Positions 17,930 to 27,594 are shown, numbered from the stretch's first letter. The stretch is 64,000 nucleotides of DNA from Bacillota bacterium (GCA_023407175.1 JAEYMU010000012.1:62001-126000); one strand, 5' to 3'. Made by a program: numbers and translations. The notes: generated by a model from the letters alone, not told the origin.

Positions 17930-18595
17930 CTAGCATACCTTACTTCCGTTGGCTGTCAGCTTGAACTTCATATGGAAGAATTCAGCCGCTCTTTTACACA
18001 TCAGCATTCGCTGCAGGAAGATCTCAAAATAATCCATAACCGAACACATCTTATCATCCAGTTCAATTCCCAGATGTATTGTATTATTCTCCAGATTAAT
18101 ATCCAGCTCCGAGGTCACGGCTGCATAATTAACCCTGTCGTGAATGTCAAAGGTGGACTTCTTCTGATTTCTTACCCGGTTGCGCCTTACATCCGTCTTA
18201 TCCGCAAGAATAACTGCCGCCGATACGGCATCCACCGCAGTTCCTGTCTTTTCATCATGATTACCGATGGCAGCCACAATGGTGGCTATATCCTCCGGAT
18301 TCATGTCCATGCTCTTCAGTATCTGAAAAGCTATAATTGCTCCGCTGTGCGCATGGTCCTCCCTGTTGACGCAATTGCCGATATCATGCATATAGCCGGT
18401 TATCTTGGCCAGCTCGATGATATGCTCCTGATATCCCAGCTGTTTTAAAATCGTTGCTGCCGTTGTGGCAACCTTCATCGCATGTGCTTTGGAGTGCTCC
18501 GTATAGCCTAGCACCCCCAAGACCGAATCACCCTTCTCAATGTACATATTAATCTCTTCACACGCTTTAATCTGTTCAAATGTTATGTTCTTCAT
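17930..18595 (-). CDS. HD-domain phosphohydrolase
   Basis: The 221-residue soluble protein contains a compact HD domain with EHSKAHAMKVATTAA supplying the first histidine, GYMHDIGN the HD pair, DHAHSG and GNHD the distal metal ligands, and ADKTDVRRNRV a late conserved aspartate. There is no GYP motif, so it is not a c-di-GMP HD-GYP enzyme; related proteins act on nucleotides or phosphoesters. The C-terminal 80 residues form a separate alpha/beta region. It is convergent with the exporter and follows the sucrose operon on the same strand after a 124-base gap. Confidence 0.82.
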   Translation of the reverse strand: MKNITFEQIKACEEINMYIEKGDSVLGVLGYTEHSKAHAMKVATTAATILKQLGYQEHIIELAKITGYMHDIGNCVNREDHAHSGAIIAFQILKSMDMNPEDIATIVAAIGNHDEKTGTAVDAVSAAVILADKTDVRRNRVRNQKKSTFDIHDRVNYAAVTSELDINLENNTIHLGIELDDKMCSVMDYFEIFLQRMLMCKRAAEFFHMKFKLTANGSKVC

Positions 18596-18719
18596 TCGTC
18601 TCTTCTCTTCACTCCTTACACCATAAGCTTATATAAAAATCCAGCAGACGGCTATCTCATTCCTGTAAAGTCTTTGTAAAATCTATTTGAAATAAATCAA
18701 ATTTTATCCAACAACGAAT

Positions 18720-19700
18720 TTACCTTGCTTTTACATTTCTCACAGCCAGGAATTCCATTACCTCCCGGATCTCCGGCATAACACGCAGTGCACCCTTTCT
18801 CGTGGTAATGATGGAGGCCGCCGCATTCGCAAAGGTCAGCATCTCCTTCAACCGCTCCCGGTTTAAATTCTCCAGGCCATATTCCAGGACATAATGCAGG
18901 CAGCACCCTCCGAAGGTATCACCGGCACCGGTGGTCTCTACCGTGGTTTCCTGTAAGAAGGCCTCCGCCTCTACCATCTCACCATGATAATACGCTCTGC
19001 TTCCGTTCCTGCCCAAAGATAGTAAGATTAGCGGAATCTTATATTCCTTCCAAACGCTACGGATACCCTCCGTTTCATCTGAAAGACCCGTAAGCCATCT
19101 TATCTCGTTATCAGCTATCTTAAGGATATCGCACCGGCTAAGTCCATAGCGGACCTGCTCCTTCGCCTCCTCCAGGGAGGACCACAGGGGCTCTCTCAAA
19201 TTAGGATCAAAGGAAATATACGCTCCCTGTTCCTTGGCAAGTCTGATTGCATACCTGGTTGCCCTTCTCACCTTTTCATGGGTCATGGACAGTGTTCCGA
19301 AATGAAATATTCTGGTATCCGAAAGCAAATCTTCATTTATTTCCTCCTGTGTAAGCATCATATCCGCCCCAGGATTACGGTAAAAAGAAAAGTCCCTGTC
19401 TCCTCCTTCCATTGTTTTCACAAAGGCCAGAGTGGTTCTTACCTCCTTGTCTATAAGAAGATTCCCGGTATCAATCAGCATTTCCTCCAGGGTATTCTTT
19501 AACTGATGCCCGAAGATATCATCTCCCACCTTTCCCACAAAGGCAGTCCTATGCCCGAACCGGTTCAGCATAGCAAGCACATTGCAGGGCGCACCGCCGG
19601 GATTTGCTTCATAGAGGGTATTCCCCTGCTCACTAAGTCCATTCTCCGTAAAATCAATCAGTAATTCTCCCAGGGCCACAACATCAAATTTCTTTTCCAC
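18720..19700 (-). CDS. scrK: fructokinase (PfkB family)
   Basis: The 326-residue protein is a PfkB carbohydrate kinase. It opens with DVVALGELLIDFTENG, has the sugar-binding GGAPCNVLAMLNRFG, and carries the catalytic GAGDTFGGC near residue 257. This pattern matches bacterial fructokinases that phosphorylate fructose at C6. The GTG at 19700 is preferred because GAGG sits seven bases ahead and the protein then begins with the usual motif; the frame extends to an ATG at 19745 without a ribosome site. It is the last gene of the sucrose operon and handles the fructose released by sucrose phosphorylase and the GH32 enzyme. Confidence 0.9.
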   Translation of the reverse strand: MEKKFDVVALGELLIDFTENGLSEQGNTLYEANPGGAPCNVLAMLNRFGHRTAFVGKVGDDIFGHQLKNTLEEMLIDTGNLLIDKEVRTTLAFVKTMEGGDRDFSFYRNPGADMMLTQEEINEDLLSDTRIFHFGTLSMTHEKVRRATRYAIRLAKEQGAYISFDPNLREPLWSSLEEAKEQVRYGLSRCDILKIADNEIRWLTGLSDETEGIRSVWKEYKIPLILLSLGRNGSRAYYHGEMVEAEAFLQETTVETTGAGDTFGGCCLHYVLEYGLENLNRERLKEMLTFANAAASIITTRKGALRVMPEIREVMEFLAVRNVKAR

Positions 19701-19802
19701 AGCCTTTCCTCTTCTTCCCTTCAATCGTTCAGCTAATATAAACATTTACTGCTTTGCAAGCATATATCCTTCATGCCGGCTGGAAGCCTGGCAAATAACT
19801 CT

Positions 19803-20780
19803 TTACGTGGTTTCCCTCTTCACCAGACTGACCGGAAGTATGGTTCTGCTGGGTACGATTTTCCCTTCATTTGCCGCAATCAGAAGCTCAATTGCCATCT
19901 CAGCCATTTCCTTAACCGGCTGGTGTATGGTCGTAATCCGGGGTGCCGTCAGGGAGGCAATATATACATCATCAAAGCCTACGATCTTCAACTGCTCAGG
20001 TATCTTTATGCCAAGCTTTGCACAGACCTGTATAATTTGGGCCGCGATTAAGTCGCTGCTGGCAAATACACCGTCTGTCTGGGGATTTTCCCGCAATGTT
20101 TTTTCAATAAAATCATAATATTCCAAATTATTATATTGAAGGGTGCTGGTAGTGAACTCCTTGCAATTTACCCTGCCTGCCAGGCAGGCCTCCCGAAAGC
20201 CCGTTGCTCTGCTGTCCGCCGGCATGGCAGTCTCATTTACTCCGCTAAAGTGAAGCAAATTCCGGCAGCCGGCCTCGATCAGGTGCTTTGCCGCCAGACG
20301 TCCGCCCTGCAAATTATCACACTCCACAGATGCGGTTCCGTTTTCAAGATAACGCTCGATTGTGATCAAGGGAACATTCAGACCCCTGAATTCCTCCACC
20401 GTAACGGTTCCGCTGCATAGAATAATCCCGGAGACACGGTTACTGGAGCACATCTCAATATATTCTCTTTCCTTTTCATTCTTTTCCTTTGAATTAAATA
20501 GAAGAATTTTGTGCTTCTTATGGTATGCCTGATTCTCCAGATTGCTGATCAGCTCCGCAAAATAAGGATGCCTGATGTGCGGAACGATAACCCCGATGGT
20601 ATTCGTAGATTGCTTAGACAAGGAACGCGCTACTTCATTGGGGTGATAGTTGAGCTTTTTCATTGCGGCATATACATTCTGCCTTGTTTCCTCACTGATA
20701 TATCCCCGGTTGTTCAGTACTCTTGAAACCGTACTAAGAGTCAGTCCGGTTTCCTTTGCCACATCTTTTAAAGTTGCCAC
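19803..20780 (-). CDS. scrR: LacI-family regulator of the sucrose operon
   Basis: The N-terminal helix-turn-helix ATLKDVAKETGLTLSTVSRVLNN and hinge NEVARSLSKQSTNTIGVIVP are typical LacI features. The remainder is a sugar-binding core ending in the usual IVGFDDVYIASLTAPRITTI dimer region. The GTG at 20780, with GGAGG eight bases upstream, gives the standard LacI N-terminus; an ATG at 20795 would overlap the ribosome site. It lies inside the sucrose operon between the GH32 and fructokinase genes. Its probable operator is the perfect palindrome at the operon promoter, whose centre CAACCGGTTG matches LacI-family half-site structure. The symbol is inferred from context. Confidence 0.88.
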   Translation of the reverse strand: MATLKDVAKETGLTLSTVSRVLNNRGYISEETRQNVYAAMKKLNYHPNEVARSLSKQSTNTIGVIVPHIRHPYFAELISNLENQAYHKKHKILLFNSKEKNEKEREYIEMCSSNRVSGIILCSGTVTVEEFRGLNVPLITIERYLENGTASVECDNLQGGRLAAKHLIEAGCRNLLHFSGVNETAMPADSRATGFREACLAGRVNCKEFTTSTLQYNNLEYYDFIEKTLRENPQTDGVFASSDLIAAQIIQVCAKLGIKIPEQLKIVGFDDVYIASLTAPRITTIHQPVKEMAEMAIELLIAANEGKIVPSRTILPVSLVKRETT

Positions 20781-20817
20781 TTCCTTATCCTCCATTCAAT
20801 TATTGAATACTTTTATT

Positions 20818-22380
20818 TCAATCAATCCGATATACCTCAAGGCTCTCGAACTGTCCTGTATCGGTTTCAAGCATAGGCTCTGCCTTCTCCAATTCAAATA
20901 CGCCTAAAATTATACCATGATTTGCTGTTACTTCAAAGAGGTCTGTATCCAATAAAAAGGAAAAATCCATTATTTCTTTTCCCAGGTCATAGCTTTCCTC
21001 CCCGATTTGAAGAAGCCCTCCCTCTGCATCATAGCTGAGCATTGTTTGGTTTATATTCCACACAGCCTTCTTTACACCGGGGCTTAGTACCATATCCAGT
21101 ACAATCGCCGCTTTTTCCTGTTGTTCCAGCACATAATGCTTCGCCTGTTCCTTATCCTCTTTACGGTAAATCAGCTTACTGCTTTCTCTTAACTCCCTGA
21201 TGGGCTGCTGTGCCAGATAGCGTTCTCCCTGACAGGATACCACGGACAGCTCTCTGGGCAGCCCCATAGCCCCCTGATACGACCGCCCCTCCCGTCTGCT
21301 TCGTATCCAGGGAATCATAACCACCCTGTCCTTTAACCCGGAATAGCTCTGTGCTGCATAGGACAGCCTGTTGATATAGGCATTGTGTTTTACTCCATCG
21401 GTATGAAAGCGGTACCCGTCAAATTCCCCCCAGTAATAGAAGCCGTCCGCACTCCAGAAAACCCATTGACTGCCTCCATCCTCTGTGGGAACTCTCATCA
21501 GCTCCGGACATTCCCAGGCCTCCTTAAGGGTCAGTTTGTCGGTCATGCTCCATTCCTGCAGATCACCGGAGCGAAGAATTGCGAAATCGTTCTCTTCCAG
21601 CCAAAGACACATGATATAGGCCTGACTTTCTTCATGCCAGAGCACCTTGGGGTCCCGGTTCTCCTTACAGATACGCTCAAGCTTTCCCAGGTCCGTTTTT
21701 ATTAAGGTATCCCCATTGTCAAGGCTATAAGCCAGCTTCTGGATAAAGTGCTTCCCCTTTCCCCAGTGATTTTCCCCTCCTGCCGCAGTATAATAATAGA
21801 GGAGGGCATTCTTGGGAAGTCCAAGCATGCCCCTTTCATTTATTATTGCACTTCCGGAAAAAATCGTTCCATCCTCATCCGGAGTAAGAACGATATCCCT
21901 GTCCTCCCAGTGAAGGAGGTCCTTACTGACCGCATGACCCCAGCTCATATTATTCCATTTTGTATTGCAGGGATTATATTGATAATATAAATGATAGTAT
22001 CCCTCCTGATAAACCAGGCCGTTGGGATCATTGATCCACCCCCGCGGTGCCGTATAATGGGCAGAAGGGCGTCCCAAAGGCTCATATTCCATAAAGGGGG
22101 CAATGATAACCTCCTTCATAAAAGCCTCCGGGACATCTCCCTTCAGGGTTAGGGTTTTATCGGTAAATTGCTTTACCGGAAAACGGGCATAATAATCATA
22201 GGAATAAACGCTGCCGGTATCTTCCACCGGCAGCAGGAATTCCATCAGCTTTATCAACCTGTTGGTTTCATCCGTATAAAATATCTCGAATAATCTTTCT
22301 TCCTTTTCCACACAGATCGGCAGATATAAATAATCCGCCTCTACCTTCATTTCCCTCGTCATAAAACTCCCCGCTCTCAT
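20818..22380 (-). CDS. GH32 beta-fructofuranosidase (sucrose / fructo-oligosaccharide hydrolase)
   Basis: This is a five-blade GH32 enzyme. The nucleophile motif WINDPNG is near residue 115, RDPK near 240 and the acid/base ECPEL near 291. A beta-sandwich C-terminal domain completes the protein. About 105 residues before the catalytic domain form an extra beta-rich N-terminal module, as in some Firmicute fructosidases. There is no signal peptide, so it works on imported sucrose or short fructans inside the cell. ATG at 22380 or 22362 could be the start; the latter has GGGGAG close by. It follows sucrose phosphorylase after a 12-base gap. Confidence 0.9.
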   Translation of the reverse strand: MRAGSFMTREMKVEADYLYLPICVEKEERLFEIFYTDETNRLIKLMEFLLPVEDTGSVYSYDYYARFPVKQFTDKTLTLKGDVPEAFMKEVIIAPFMEYEPLGRPSAHYTAPRGWINDPNGLVYQEGYYHLYYQYNPCNTKWNNMSWGHAVSKDLLHWEDRDIVLTPDEDGTIFSGSAIINERGMLGLPKNALLYYYTAAGGENHWGKGKHFIQKLAYSLDNGDTLIKTDLGKLERICKENRDPKVLWHEESQAYIMCLWLEENDFAILRSGDLQEWSMTDKLTLKEAWECPELMRVPTEDGGSQWVFWSADGFYYWGEFDGYRFHTDGVKHNAYINRLSYAAQSYSGLKDRVVMIPWIRSRREGRSYQGAMGLPRELSVVSCQGERYLAQQPIRELRESSKLIYRKEDKEQAKHYVLEQQEKAAIVLDMVLSPGVKKAVWNINQTMLSYDAEGGLLQIGEESYDLGKEIMDFSFLLDTDLFEVTANHGIILGVFELEKAEPMLETDTGQFESLEVYRID

Positions 22381-22392
22381 ACTCTGATTTTT

Positions 22393-23850
22393 CTAAAAGC
22401 CGCAGCCAACCTCAAGCTTCTTCCTGCTGCCGTTCTCGGAATAGGATATCCGCATCAGCTTTTTGGCAAAATCCACAAATAGCTCCGCCCTGTGCTCCCC
22501 GCAGCTTCTGACTATGTAGAGCTCACTGTCCCCGCATTCCTCTACTTCAAAGCTGCCTCCAAAGGCCGGATGTGTGTTGCGAAATTCCATCAGCTTCAGC
22601 AGCTCTTGCACCACCGGACGTTTCGTCTCCTCTTCTATTTCCTCCAGAGAATAATAATGTCTGTTGATATTCCTTCCGATCTGAGTTTCCTGTAAAAGCT
22701 TCAGGTCATTTTTACCGGCCAGAAGTCCCACATAATAAACCTGGGGGATTCCGGGGGCAAAAAACTGAACCGCCCGTGCCATCAGATAGGCCTGATCCTG
22801 GTCTCCCAATGCGGAATAGTAGGTACAGTTAACCTGATAGATGTCCAGATTATGATACAGGGCAGAGCTGTACTTTTTCTTCACATTGGCACCGTATTTG
22901 AAGATATCCTCCTTGGTTCTTAGAATCTCCTCATCCGGCAGCAAATCCTTAACATCTACGACGCCAATCCCGTCATGGGTATCCAGGGTTGTAAACTGCT
23001 TTCTCGGACAGATTGTAAGCCAGTGCTTCAAATACTGCGTCTTTCCGTAATATATGGCATTGATCAAAAGCATGGGGAGTGCAAAATCATATACATAGTA
23101 ATCCTCCCCTGCAAGCTTCTCCTGCATTGTATAATGCTCGTGAATCTCCGGCAGCAAGCGGACCCCATAGGGATGAACCACCGCCTCGCACTCACTTAAG
23201 AACTCCCACACGTCAGGCTCAATAAAAAAGCAGCTGGTCCCCGCCTTTTTGGTAGCATAGGCAAAGGCATCCAGTCGTATAATCGCCGCACCATGCTCAC
23301 AAAGTCCGGTCAGATTATCCCTGATAAATTCCTTTGCAACCTCCGACCTGCAATTGATATCAATCTGCTCATCATCAAAGGTACACCATACCTTTTCTGT
23401 GGTATTATCCGCAAAATGTGCCTCCACATACGGTGCTCTCGGCTTTCTTTTATATATCGCATCTACCTCTTCCTGGGAGGGTTCTCCCTTCTCCCAGAAA
23501 TCCTTATAGCGGATAAATAAATCCTTGTAAGCGGAGTCCTCCTTCTTTTCCAGAAAATCCTTATAATATTCACTTTGGGCCGATATATGGTTGATCATAT
23601 AATCAAACATCAGATAATATTTCTTTGCAAGCCCTTCCACATCGCTCCAGTCTCCGAAGACCGGGTCCACCTTACGGTAATCGACGGGAGCAAAGCCCCT
23701 GTCTCCTGAGGAGGGAAAAAAGGGCAGAAGGTGGACTCCGCCAATCGCTTTACTGAAATATTTCTCCAGCACCCAGGACAGTTCCTTAAAGTTCGTGCCC
23801 AGCGAATCAGAATATGTGATTAGCATGCATTTATTTTCCATCTTTTTCAT
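22393..23850 (-). CDS. sucrose phosphorylase (GH13)
   Basis: The 485-residue protein shows the compact GH13 sucrose phosphorylase pattern: ITYSDSLG and GGVHLLPFFPSSGDRGFAPV at the start, the nucleophile in IIRLDAFAY near residue 193, the acid/base in LLPEIHEHY near 235 and TTLDTHDGIGVVD near 290. The enzyme converts sucrose and phosphate to glucose 1-phosphate and fructose. Length equals that of characterised members. It has no signal peptide and is placed between the sugar importer and the GH32 enzyme, so the operon provides two routes, phosphorolysis and hydrolysis, for the same imported sugar. Confidence 0.93.
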   Translation of the reverse strand: MKKMENKCMLITYSDSLGTNFKELSWVLEKYFSKAIGGVHLLPFFPSSGDRGFAPVDYRKVDPVFGDWSDVEGLAKKYYLMFDYMINHISAQSEYYKDFLEKKEDSAYKDLFIRYKDFWEKGEPSQEEVDAIYKRKPRAPYVEAHFADNTTEKVWCTFDDEQIDINCRSEVAKEFIRDNLTGLCEHGAAIIRLDAFAYATKKAGTSCFFIEPDVWEFLSECEAVVHPYGVRLLPEIHEHYTMQEKLAGEDYYVYDFALPMLLINAIYYGKTQYLKHWLTICPRKQFTTLDTHDGIGVVDVKDLLPDEEILRTKEDIFKYGANVKKKYSSALYHNLDIYQVNCTYYSALGDQDQAYLMARAVQFFAPGIPQVYYVGLLAGKNDLKLLQETQIGRNINRHYYSLEEIEEETKRPVVQELLKLMEFRNTHPAFGGSFEVEECGDSELYIVRSCGEHRAELFVDFAKKLMRISYSENGSRKKLEVGCGF

Positions 23851-23873
23851 CTTCTTACTCCATTCCTGGTATG

Positions 23874-24734
23874 CTATGATTTTACCGCACCGGTAACAAC
23901 CCCGCTGATAATCTGCTTTTGCAAAAACAGATATAGAATTAAAATCGGTGCAACTGTCAGGACAAGCGCGGCCATAATTACACCGTAATCCGCTGAATAG
24001 GTTCCGTAAAACACATAAGTCGATAACGGCAGAGTATAGATCTCCTTTCTCCCAAGTACCAGGGAAGGCAGCAGATAATCATTCCAGAAGGCAAGCACAT
24101 TTAATATGACCAGAGTCGCTGTGGTTGGCTTTAAGAGCGGAAAGACCACCCGAAAGAAGGTCTGCAGCTTATTGCAGCCATCCAGATACGCCGCTTCCTC
24201 TAAGGAAATCGGAATGTTGCTTTTAATAAAGCCCTGATAGATAAATACCGACATACTTATGGCAAAGCCGGTATGCATGAAAATAAGTGTCAGTCTGCTG
24301 TTCAGAATATTCAGGTGACCGCCGTAAATTGACACCAGCGGTATCATAATTGCCTGGAAGGGTATAATCATAGAGGCCGCCATCAGAGAAAAGAATATTT
24401 TTGAAAAGGTATCCTTTGCTCTCGTAAAATAGTAGCCCACCATAGAAGACAGCAGAATGACCAGTACAGTACTTAACCCGGTTACAAACAGGGAATTACC
24501 GAAGGCCTTTATAAAATCCATCTTCACAAAGGCCTTTACATAATTCGCCAGAGTATATCCCTTTTCCGTAAACAGGGACAGCGGATTTTTTATAATATCC
24601 CTTTTATATTTAAAGGAATTCATGAAAATCATGAGAAAGGGAACCATATAAAGGATAAATACGACCGCAACAGCCACAAAGTCAGTGATACTGTGTATTT
24701 TTTTACTTCTTCCAACCTTCGGCTCTCGATTCAT
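23874..24734 (-). CDS. sugar ABC transporter permease, MalG type
   Basis: A 286-residue permease with six predicted membrane helices. The cytoplasmic EAA loop is EEAAYLDGCNKLQTFFRVVFPLLKP, which docks the ATPase. The C-terminal GVVTGAVKS is typical of MalG-type subunits. Its ATG overlaps the stop of the upstream MalF-type gene, so the two are translationally coupled. No ATPase gene is present in the operon, which implies a shared MsmK/MsmX-type ATPase encoded elsewhere, as is common in Firmicutes. Confidence 0.92.
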   Translation of the reverse strand: MNREPKVGRSKKIHSITDFVAVAVVFILYMVPFLMIFMNSFKYKRDIIKNPLSLFTEKGYTLANYVKAFVKMDFIKAFGNSLFVTGLSTVLVILLSSMVGYYFTRAKDTFSKIFFSLMAASMIIPFQAIMIPLVSIYGGHLNILNSRLTLIFMHTGFAISMSVFIYQGFIKSNIPISLEEAAYLDGCNKLQTFFRVVFPLLKPTTATLVILNVLAFWNDYLLPSLVLGRKEIYTLPLSTYVFYGTYSADYGVIMAALVLTVAPILILYLFLQKQIISGVVTGAVKS

Positions 24735-25624
24735 TACGCCTCTACCTCCTTCCGCTTACCGATATAAATCTGAATACCGCTGATTAAGGCTACCATCAGA
24801 AACAGGAACAAGGCTTCCGCCTGTCCCACCCCATAGTTTCTTGAGGTAAATGCCTTGTTATATACATGCATTGCCACCAGTACGGTTGAACCATAGGGTT
24901 CTCCGCCTGTCAGGGTCAGATTCAGATCGTATACCATGAATGCCCGTGACAGGGTAAGGAACAGACATATGACAAAGGAAGGCACCATAAGCGGAAAAAT
25001 AATATTCTTTAACCTTTGGAGCCCTGTGGCTCCATCTATGCTGGCCGCCTCCAGAACATCCGAGGACAGGCTAGTAAAACCGGCAATATAAATAAGCATC
25101 ATATAACCGGATAATTGCCAAACTGTTACGATTACCAAAGACCAAAAGGCTTTATCCGGATCGGACAGCCAGGAGGTAGAAAATATGCCCCAGCCCGTAT
25201 GCTCTCCCAGGTTTACCATTACCCTGGAAAATACAAACTGCCAGATAAATCCGAGCACAACGCCTCCAATCAGATTCGGTGTGAAAAAGCCGGTACGAAA
25301 GAAATTCTGCCCCTTCAAGCCATTCGTAAGAATATAGGCCAGAAGAAAGGCTGCCGCATTGACCAAAATCAATGAAACGATTACATATTTTAAAGTAAGT
25401 GCCATTGAGGACCAGAACTGTGCATCCCGAAACACTGCTGCATAATTAGCAAAACCAACCATATTCTTTGTGTTACTGACTCCATTCCAATCCGATAAGG
25501 TCAGATAAAATCCATACACAAACGGAAGTATGACAACTGCACAAAATACCAGACAGCCCGGCAATGCAAATATACTCAAATTCTTAAGCCTTTCCAGAGG
25601 TTTTCTTCCCATGGTCCCCATCAT
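24734..25624 (-). CDS. sugar ABC transporter permease, MalF type
   Basis: A 296-residue permease with about six helices. The EAA loop is EAASIDGATGLQRLKNIIFPLMVPSF. The signature fits the carbohydrate uptake transporter family 1 (MalF/UgpA-like). AGAAAGGATTG precedes the ATG at 25624. It works with the adjacent MalG-type subunit and the binding lipoprotein upstream, most likely on sucrose or short fructo-oligosaccharides given the downstream enzymes. Confidence 0.92.
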   Translation of the reverse strand: MMGTMGRKPLERLKNLSIFALPGCLVFCAVVILPFVYGFYLTLSDWNGVSNTKNMVGFANYAAVFRDAQFWSSMALTLKYVIVSLILVNAAAFLLAYILTNGLKGQNFFRTGFFTPNLIGGVVLGFIWQFVFSRVMVNLGEHTGWGIFSTSWLSDPDKAFWSLVIVTVWQLSGYMMLIYIAGFTSLSSDVLEAASIDGATGLQRLKNIIFPLMVPSFVICLFLTLSRAFMVYDLNLTLTGGEPYGSTVLVAMHVYNKAFTSRNYGVGQAEALFLFLMVALISGIQIYIGKRKEVEA

Positions 25625-25717
25625 ATCAATCCTTTCTCCCTATCCATGTCTGATATCGTTAAAGAGCAGTTTTTCTACCGAAGGTGTCTTAAAGCCGGTT
25701 ATCCGCTTTGCTTCACA

Positions 25718-25757
25718 CAGGATACCGCAGCTTCGGCTGCATTATTACGGTATCCTG
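25718..25757 (-). promoter_or_regulatory. stem-loop between binding-protein and permease genes
   Basis: CAGGATACCG (25718-25727) and CGGTATCCTG (25748-25757) form a perfect 10-base stem, with a nested CAGC-TTCG-GCTG tetraloop hairpin inside. No T-run follows on the minus strand, so full termination is unlikely. A stable 3' structure after the binding-protein cistron can raise its mRNA level relative to the permeases. Confidence 0.6.
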
Positions 25758-25817
25758 TATGAACGCAAAGACTGTTATTGATTTTTAGACCTCTTCTTCT
25801 GCCCCTGTTGCAGCTTT

Positions 25818-27185
25818 TTATTTCTGTGATGTCCAGTAGTCGTCAATTTCCTTAGCCAGCTCCGTCTTTGTGCACTGTCCTCCGATATACTTTTGCATGG
25901 AAGCTCCCAATACGCTCCAGTGATCGGAAGGTGCGACAAAGGAGGAAGAATAGGTTTTTCCCTCTGCCATTCTGGCTTGAATATCCTTACCCAGCGGGTC
26001 CAATGCAGAATATGCGTTATTTGAGCAAGCCGGAATTACTGCCGCATTCTCCACCAGCATTTTCTGTCCATTGTCAGAATATACAATCCAGTTTATGAAT
26101 TCCTTTGCTGCCGCAATCTCTGCTTCGGTAGCCTTGGTGGAATCTATCATTACCTGTTTTGATGCGGAGGCCTGTATGCCATTATTGGCAAAATCCGAGG
26201 TGTCATTGCCTAATACCAGTGGAATGAAACCATATTCATCCTCCGCAGATGCTCCGGCATCTGCTATGTTCGGCCATGCCCAGCAGCCGTTTGCCCAGAA
26301 TGCAGCATCTCCGTCAGCAAGGAAAATCGGATCCTGTTCATATAAGGCTCCCAGCGGATCAACCTTGTTGATGTTATATTCCAGCAGTAAATCAAGGGTA
26401 TCCATAAACTGGTTAAACCGCTCGTAATCCTCTACCTTTAAGGAGCCATCCTCCAGCTTGCCGATCAGCTCGGCGCTTCCGGCCGTCGTTCCGTCATAGG
26501 TATCATATATGAAGCCCAGCTGATGGGCCGCAAGTGACCAGTCCTCCTTCGAAATGACTACCGGGTTTTCCATACCTGCCGCTCTCAAATCCTCTAAAAG
26601 CTTCTTTAAAGCATCATAGGAATTGATCGTGGAAGGATCAAAATCTGTTCCCAGTGTCTCTTCAATTGCCGTCTTATTATATATTAACCCTCTTCCCTCA
26701 ACGCAAAACGGGAAGCTGTACACCTTGCCCTCAATTTTAGTCAATTGATTCTCGCATTCACTGATCCACTTTTCCTCTGACAGATCAAGTGCATGCTCCT
26801 GAGCCAATGCAACAACATCGGTCGTATCCAGCATTGCCATGGTAGGTGCCGTACCCGAATTGTACATGCTTGTGATCTTGGTATAAGGGGATTCTCCGGT
26901 TCCGCAGGCAATGATCTCAACGCTGATTCCCGTTTCCTCTTCAAAGGCTGCTGCCATATCCTCTAAAGCCGTCTGGATTTCACCCTTGCTGTTGAGAAAA
27001 GAAATTTTAGTTCCCGAAAGCTCCGTGGTGTTATCTGCTTCGGCATCGTTTTCGACTGCCCCTGCAGTCGCACCCTCCGTAACCTTAGTACCGTCGGTAT
27101 CATTCGTGCTGCTGCCACAGCCTGCCAGCAGCCCTGTTAACATAGTTACCGCTACAATTAGTCCCGCAATTTTTTTTGATTTCAT
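25818..27185 (-). CDS. sugar ABC transporter substrate-binding lipoprotein
   Basis: The protein begins MKSKKIAGLIVAVTMLTG and has the lipobox LLAGC, followed by a Thr/Asp/Glu-rich linker and a family 1 extracellular solute-binding domain. Recognisable stretches are FEEETGISVEIIACGTGESP and AAFWANGCWAWPNI. GGAGGAGAAAGG sits immediately before the ATG at 27185; the open frame extends 22 codons further but without a signal sequence. It is the first gene of the operon that continues with two permeases, sucrose phosphorylase, GH32, LacI regulator and fructokinase. The ligand is inferred from that context as sucrose or short fructans. Confidence 0.92.
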   Translation of the reverse strand: MKSKKIAGLIVAVTMLTGLLAGCGSSTNDTDGTKVTEGATAGAVENDAEADNTTELSGTKISFLNSKGEIQTALEDMAAAFEEETGISVEIIACGTGESPYTKITSMYNSGTAPTMAMLDTTDVVALAQEHALDLSEEKWISECENQLTKIEGKVYSFPFCVEGRGLIYNKTAIEETLGTDFDPSTINSYDALKKLLEDLRAAGMENPVVISKEDWSLAAHQLGFIYDTYDGTTAGSAELIGKLEDGSLKVEDYERFNQFMDTLDLLLEYNINKVDPLGALYEQDPIFLADGDAAFWANGCWAWPNIADAGASAEDEYGFIPLVLGNDTSDFANNGIQASASKQVMIDSTKATEAEIAAAKEFINWIVYSDNGQKMLVENAAVIPACSNNAYSALDPLGKDIQARMAEGKTYSSSFVAPSDHWSVLGASMQKYIGGQCTKTELAKEIDDYWTSQK

Positions 27186-27277
27186 CCTTTCTCCTCCATT
27201 GATTTTATTTTGTATTATGACCCGTCCCGTTCCCCGATAAACCCTTACCATGCAACATTGCGCTTTGTTGTAATTGC

Positions 27278-27306
27278 ATTATAGCACCATGCTTTTTGTA
27301 TGTCAA
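27278..27306 (-). promoter_or_regulatory. perfect consensus sigma-A promoter of the sucrose operon
   Basis: On the minus strand TTGACA (27301-27306) and TATAAT (27278-27283) are both exact and are separated by exactly 17 bases. Together with the overlapping palindrome this indicates a strong promoter held off by a repressor. Confidence 0.85.
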
Positions 27307-27323
27307 CCGGTTGACATACAAAA
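27294..27323. promoter_or_regulatory. 30-bp perfect palindrome, probable ScrR operator
   Basis: The sequence is perfectly self-complementary over 30 bases, centred on TGTCAACCGGTTGACA (27301-27316). The -35 box of the sucrose operon promoter lies inside it. LacI-family operators are palindromes with a central CG step, and the operon encodes a LacI-type regulator, so the pairing is well supported although binding is inferred. The whole gene-free stretch 27186-27594 otherwise contains a second, plus-strand promoter and AT-rich sequence. Confidence 0.8.
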
Positions 27324-27485
27324 TTTATAATTTTCTTTTGATATTTGAATATATTATGTGCATTATGCAAATATAATTGATATAATAATTTTAGTATTGT
27401 TATTCAAATCAATTAAAATATAGGTTATTGCTCTATTTTTTATATCAATCGCTTGTTATAAAGATTGAATTAATCCGGTAACGGC

Positions 27486-27514
27486 TTGAATACAAGGCAT
27501 TTCTATGCTATATT
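27486..27514 (+). promoter_or_regulatory. sigma-A-like promoter for the DUF5050-like lipoprotein gene
   Basis: TTGAAT (27486-27491) and TATATT (27509-27514) are 17 bases apart, about 80 bases upstream of the start codon. Confidence 0.5.
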
Positions 27515-27594
27515 TACTATAGTGCGCTGTAGCATTTTTTTCTGTGTCAATAAGGTTGAGAGATTACGGCGCTTCCTATTGAAAAGGAGCAAAT

